From contig NZ_VCNA01000002.1 of NCBI RefSeq assembly GCF_006170445.1, positions 786,265-850,264 of the forward strand: a stretch of 64,000 nucleotides of DNA, written 5' to 3'. The translations under genes and the position numbers were made by a program. Numbering within the stretch: the stretch's first letter is position 1; each line of letters begins with the position of its first letter. This DNA is from Brevibacillus dissolubilis (GTDB taxonomy: Bacteria > Bacillota > Bacilli > Brevibacillales > Brevibacillaceae). The notes below the pieces were generated by a model. The model searched no databases. It was given only the letters and a program-made list of their open reading frames with translations, and was not told where the DNA came from. This document shows positions 63,839 through 64,000 of this stretch, piece by piece.

Positions 63839-63890
63839 ATCCGCTTTCCTACGCTGGTATCATCCAGATCAGGTGGTCAAGACCCTATTT
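63839..63890 (-). promoter_or_regulatory. 3' half of a TPP (thi-box) riboswitch, truncated
   Basis: The minus strand reads GGGTCTTGACC, then ACCTGATCTGGATGATACC, then AGCGTAGGAAAG, which matches the conserved 3' half of the TPP aptamer (ACCUGAUCUGGAUAAUGCC then AGCGUAGGGAAG in E. coli thiM). The 5' half, with the CUGAGA element, the P2/P3 arm and the P1 5' strand, is missing; the sequence switches to an insertion-sequence end at 63891. The remaining part cannot fold the full ligand-binding aptamer. Confidence 0.88.
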
Positions 63891-64000
63891 TGTAGACAGT
63901 AAGAAAAACCCCGGCCGTTAGGCCGCAAGCTGACGCCTGTATTCTATAGGGGTCAGCTTGTTTAATTTGATTTGCAGACGCTCTTCATTGTAAAAACGGA
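63891..64000 (-). mobile_element. Terminal part of an IS3-family insertion sequence
   Basis: The element's end begins at TGTAGACAGTAAG (63891), immediately outside the truncated riboswitch, and runs beyond the window. The TG terminus, the transposase end 27 bases inside, and the abrupt loss of the riboswitch all support an IS end here. The other end and target duplication are outside the window. Confidence 0.8.
63918..64000 (-). CDS. IS3-family transposase (ORF B), C-terminal end
   Basis: The last 26 codons are visible (RFYNEERLQIKLNKLTPIE, then YRRQLAA and stop at 63918). The pattern Tyr-Asn-x-x-Arg-(hydrophobic) followed by Leu-Thr-Pro-x-x-Tyr-Arg is the classic end of the IS3/IS150-type integrase-like transposase. 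The catalytic DDE part lies outside the window. Confidence 0.82.
   Translation of the reverse strand, partial: RFYNEERLQIKLNKLTPIEYRRQLAA

Noticed and set aside
1..64000. Search for tRNA, rRNA, CRISPR arrays, prophage genes and complete IS elements
   Set aside because: None seen apart from the IS3-family end at the right edge of the window.

Overview
The window looks like a chromosomal segment of a motile, endospore-forming Bacillales bacterium. GC content appears close to 50 percent. The order sucC-sucD-dprA-topA-trmFO-xerC-hslV-hslU-codY, followed by a very long fla/che operon, matches the Bacillus subtilis arrangement. The FapA-type gene and the TIGR02530-type flagellar operon gene suggest a deeper Bacillales lineage (Brevibacillus, Tumebacillus or Alicyclobacillaceae type). 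The exact genus cannot be fixed from the sequence alone. Almost every gene is on the minus strand, so the biological reading order runs from high to low coordinates.

Region 1 (about 1-30,100) is the fla/che operon. In transcription order it holds flgB, flgC, fliE, fliF, fliG, fliH, fliI, fliJ, a MotE/YlxF-like gene, fliK, a TIGR02530 gene, the hook gene flgE, flbD/swrD, fliL, fliM, fliY, cheY, fliO, fliP, fliQ, fliR, flhB, flhA, flhF, flhG, cheB, cheA, cheW, cheC, cheD, a small membrane-protein gene, sigD, a FapA-like gene and two short tail genes. Genes mostly overlap or lie within 20 bases of each other. The set covers the basal body, the export gate, the C-ring switch, hook assembly, chemotaxis and sigma-28. 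No flgD (hook cap) gene sits at its usual place after fliK.

Region 2 (30,100-41,400) is the housekeeping block: codY, hslUV, xerC, trmFO, topA, dprA and the succinyl-CoA synthetase pair sucCD. Strong terminators lie after codY and sucD.

Region 3 (41,400-64,000) is more lineage-specific. It holds a lipoprotein, an AlbA_2-domain protein, a thioester-reductase-like SDR, a giant secreted subtilase and a decayed trmO fragment. It also holds an eight-repeat secreted beta-propeller, three orphan soluble histidine kinases with sporulation-kinase-like H-boxes, a YfmR/Uup-type ABC-F factor, a tiny WYL-like gene, comM, a secreted LCAT-type lipase, a YfiT-type DinB protein and a YlmB-type deformylase/deacylase.

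The most interesting signals are four. (1) The 3' half of a TPP riboswitch, plus its terminator, lies upstream of the ylmB-like gene, and the other half is replaced by the end of an IS3-family element. (2) A perfect LexA (SOS) box overlaps the promoter region of the 71-residue WYL-like gene. (3) FliY carries an expanded proline/tyrosine linker with eight Pro-Pro motifs, in a window that also encodes a YfmR-type translation factor. (4) flgD is missing from the operon.
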